Of a stretch of DNA of 64,000 nucleotides, positions 63,366 through 64,000 are shown in pieces (within the stretch, counting starts at the first letter, position 1; each line of letters begins with the position of its first letter). The stretch comes from Pseudopyrenochaeta lycopersici (taxonomy: Eukaryota; Ascomycota; Dothideomycetes; Pleosporales; Pseudopyrenochaetaceae). The position numbers and the translations under genes were made by a program. Under the pieces are notes generated by a model, which saw only the letters and a list, made by a program, of their open reading frames with translations, made no database searches and was not told where the DNA came from. Location of the stretch: positions 62,001 to 126,000 of the forward strand of contig NHZP01000066.1 of the NCBI GenBank assembly GCA_003313425.1. The letters run 5' to 3'.

Positions 63366-64000
63366 GCTTTAAGAGCGCTAGGGTTTGTAAGGTCGGACCA
63401 GCCGGTTGGGACTGAGAAGGACGGTAAGGCTGTAAGGCAATGTTACGGTATTCTAACAGTGAAAAGGTATGGGGGATCACAAGGAAATATAATGGAACTA
63501 AGTCGTGGATGTCCTAGTTGATCGAAAGGAAGCCTGAACTTTGACCTGCCGATCATCTCTGACACATTAGTGATAGTTATCTTTGCAAAGAGAAACACTC
63601 ACAGTGGTCAGCGCCTATTTCATGCGTTATAAACACTGTAAACGCTACCACCTCGAACAGACTAAAATCAGTTGCGGAGTTGCCCCGGTGGCATGATGAA
63701 GACGCAGGCCCTATATGACTTCTCCTGAGCTAAAGATGCAAAGCTCAAGGGCTGATGTATTTGTACATCAGTGCTGGACGCCTTCGCTACTAAGCAGTAG
63801 CTGTTTGATCGCAAAGAGATGAAAAGCTTCTGGCGCACTGGTGAGGCATAACCTTCCCGATCGCTGCCAGTGGCTTTTGTTCCGCGGATTTCCACATGCA
63901 ACCAAGAGATGGCAAGCAAGCTCGTGCAGGTGTGACAGGCGTTGGCGGCGATGCCTCTAATGCGAGTTGTCACGCAGGAAGTGTCTGGAATTTAAGGATG
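63366..64000 (-). promoter_or_regulatory. Upstream region of copy C, homologous to that of copy B
   Basis: 63366-63600 corresponds to 20890-21165 (for example CTGTGAGTGTTTCTCTTTGC and the CCTTACAGCC/CTTCTCAGTC block just before the ATG). 63660-63973 corresponds to 19683-20015. About 870 bases found in the copy B region, including most of a rhodopsin fragment, are missing at about 63620-63650. The segmental duplication runs at least to the window edge. Confidence 0.6.

Noticed and set aside
1..64000. tRNA or rRNA genes
   Set aside because: I saw no convincing cloverleaf boxes or rRNA-like conserved stretches; a tRNAscan-type search could still find a weak one.

Overview
The window is from a filamentous ascomycete (Pezizomycotina; Dothideomycetes or Sordariomycetes cannot be separated from this sequence alone). 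The signs are 41-84 bp GT-AG introns with ACTAAC/CTAAC-like branch sites, Zn2Cys6 regulators, HET-domain genes, a HET/NB-ARC/TPR NLR, fungal rhodopsin-domain membrane proteins, a WOPR (Gti1/Pac2) regulator remnant, and Tad1-like LINE, pogo/Fot-like, hAT, piggyBac-like and Tc1/mariner elements. It looks like an accessory, transposon-rich, rearranged compartment: most host genes are truncated or frameshifted, and the intact ORFs belong mainly to transposons and to two or three host genes.

Layout. 1-2.4 kb: 3' part of Zn2Cys6 regulator copy A. 2.8-5.6 kb: ankyrin remnant, inverted piggyBac fragment, and a complete pogo/Fot-like element (A) carrying a solo LTR. 6-11.4 kb: a C2H2/Zn2Cys6 regulator remnant, a decayed rhodopsin-domain gene, a MITE, a piggyBac-like transposase, and a Tc1/mariner remnant folded into a 171-bp inverted repeat. 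11.7-13.7 kb: a broken gene whose second exon encodes five CCHC zinc knuckles. 14-19.6 kb: gene-poor, with satellites, a LINE RT fragment, a hAT fragment and a membrane-protein fragment. 19.7-24.2 kb: a duplicated segment with a rhodopsin fragment and intact Zn2Cys6 regulator copy B (five exons). 24.4-28.4 kb: repeats and a damaged hAT transposase. 28.8-33.5 kb: a HET fragment, then an intact three-exon HET/NB-ARC/TPR NLR gene. 34.3-36.2 kb: WOPR pseudogene. 36-46 kb: gene-poor, with a gluconokinase pseudogene, a bZIP regulator, a second rhodopsin fragment and the 3' part of a HET gene. 46.5-60.2 kb: transposon nest with intact pogo B, pogo D split by a 6.07-kb LINE, and pogo E split by a Tc1/mariner. 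60.3-64 kb: Zn2Cys6 copy C on the minus strand, with a one-base frameshift, and its duplicated upstream region.

How the parts relate. The three Zn2Cys6 copies are segmental duplicates. A and B are identical over 260 nt across an exon-intron-exon junction although they differ clearly on either side, which points to gene conversion. The NLR, the two HET fragments and the ankyrin remnant are allorecognition/immunity-type genes. Its 42-residue TPR units are nearly identical in DNA, as in fungal NLRs that reshuffle their repeats. The nested insertions give a relative order of events: intact pogo D, then the LINE insertion with a 14-bp target duplication; and pogo E, then the Tc1 insertion.
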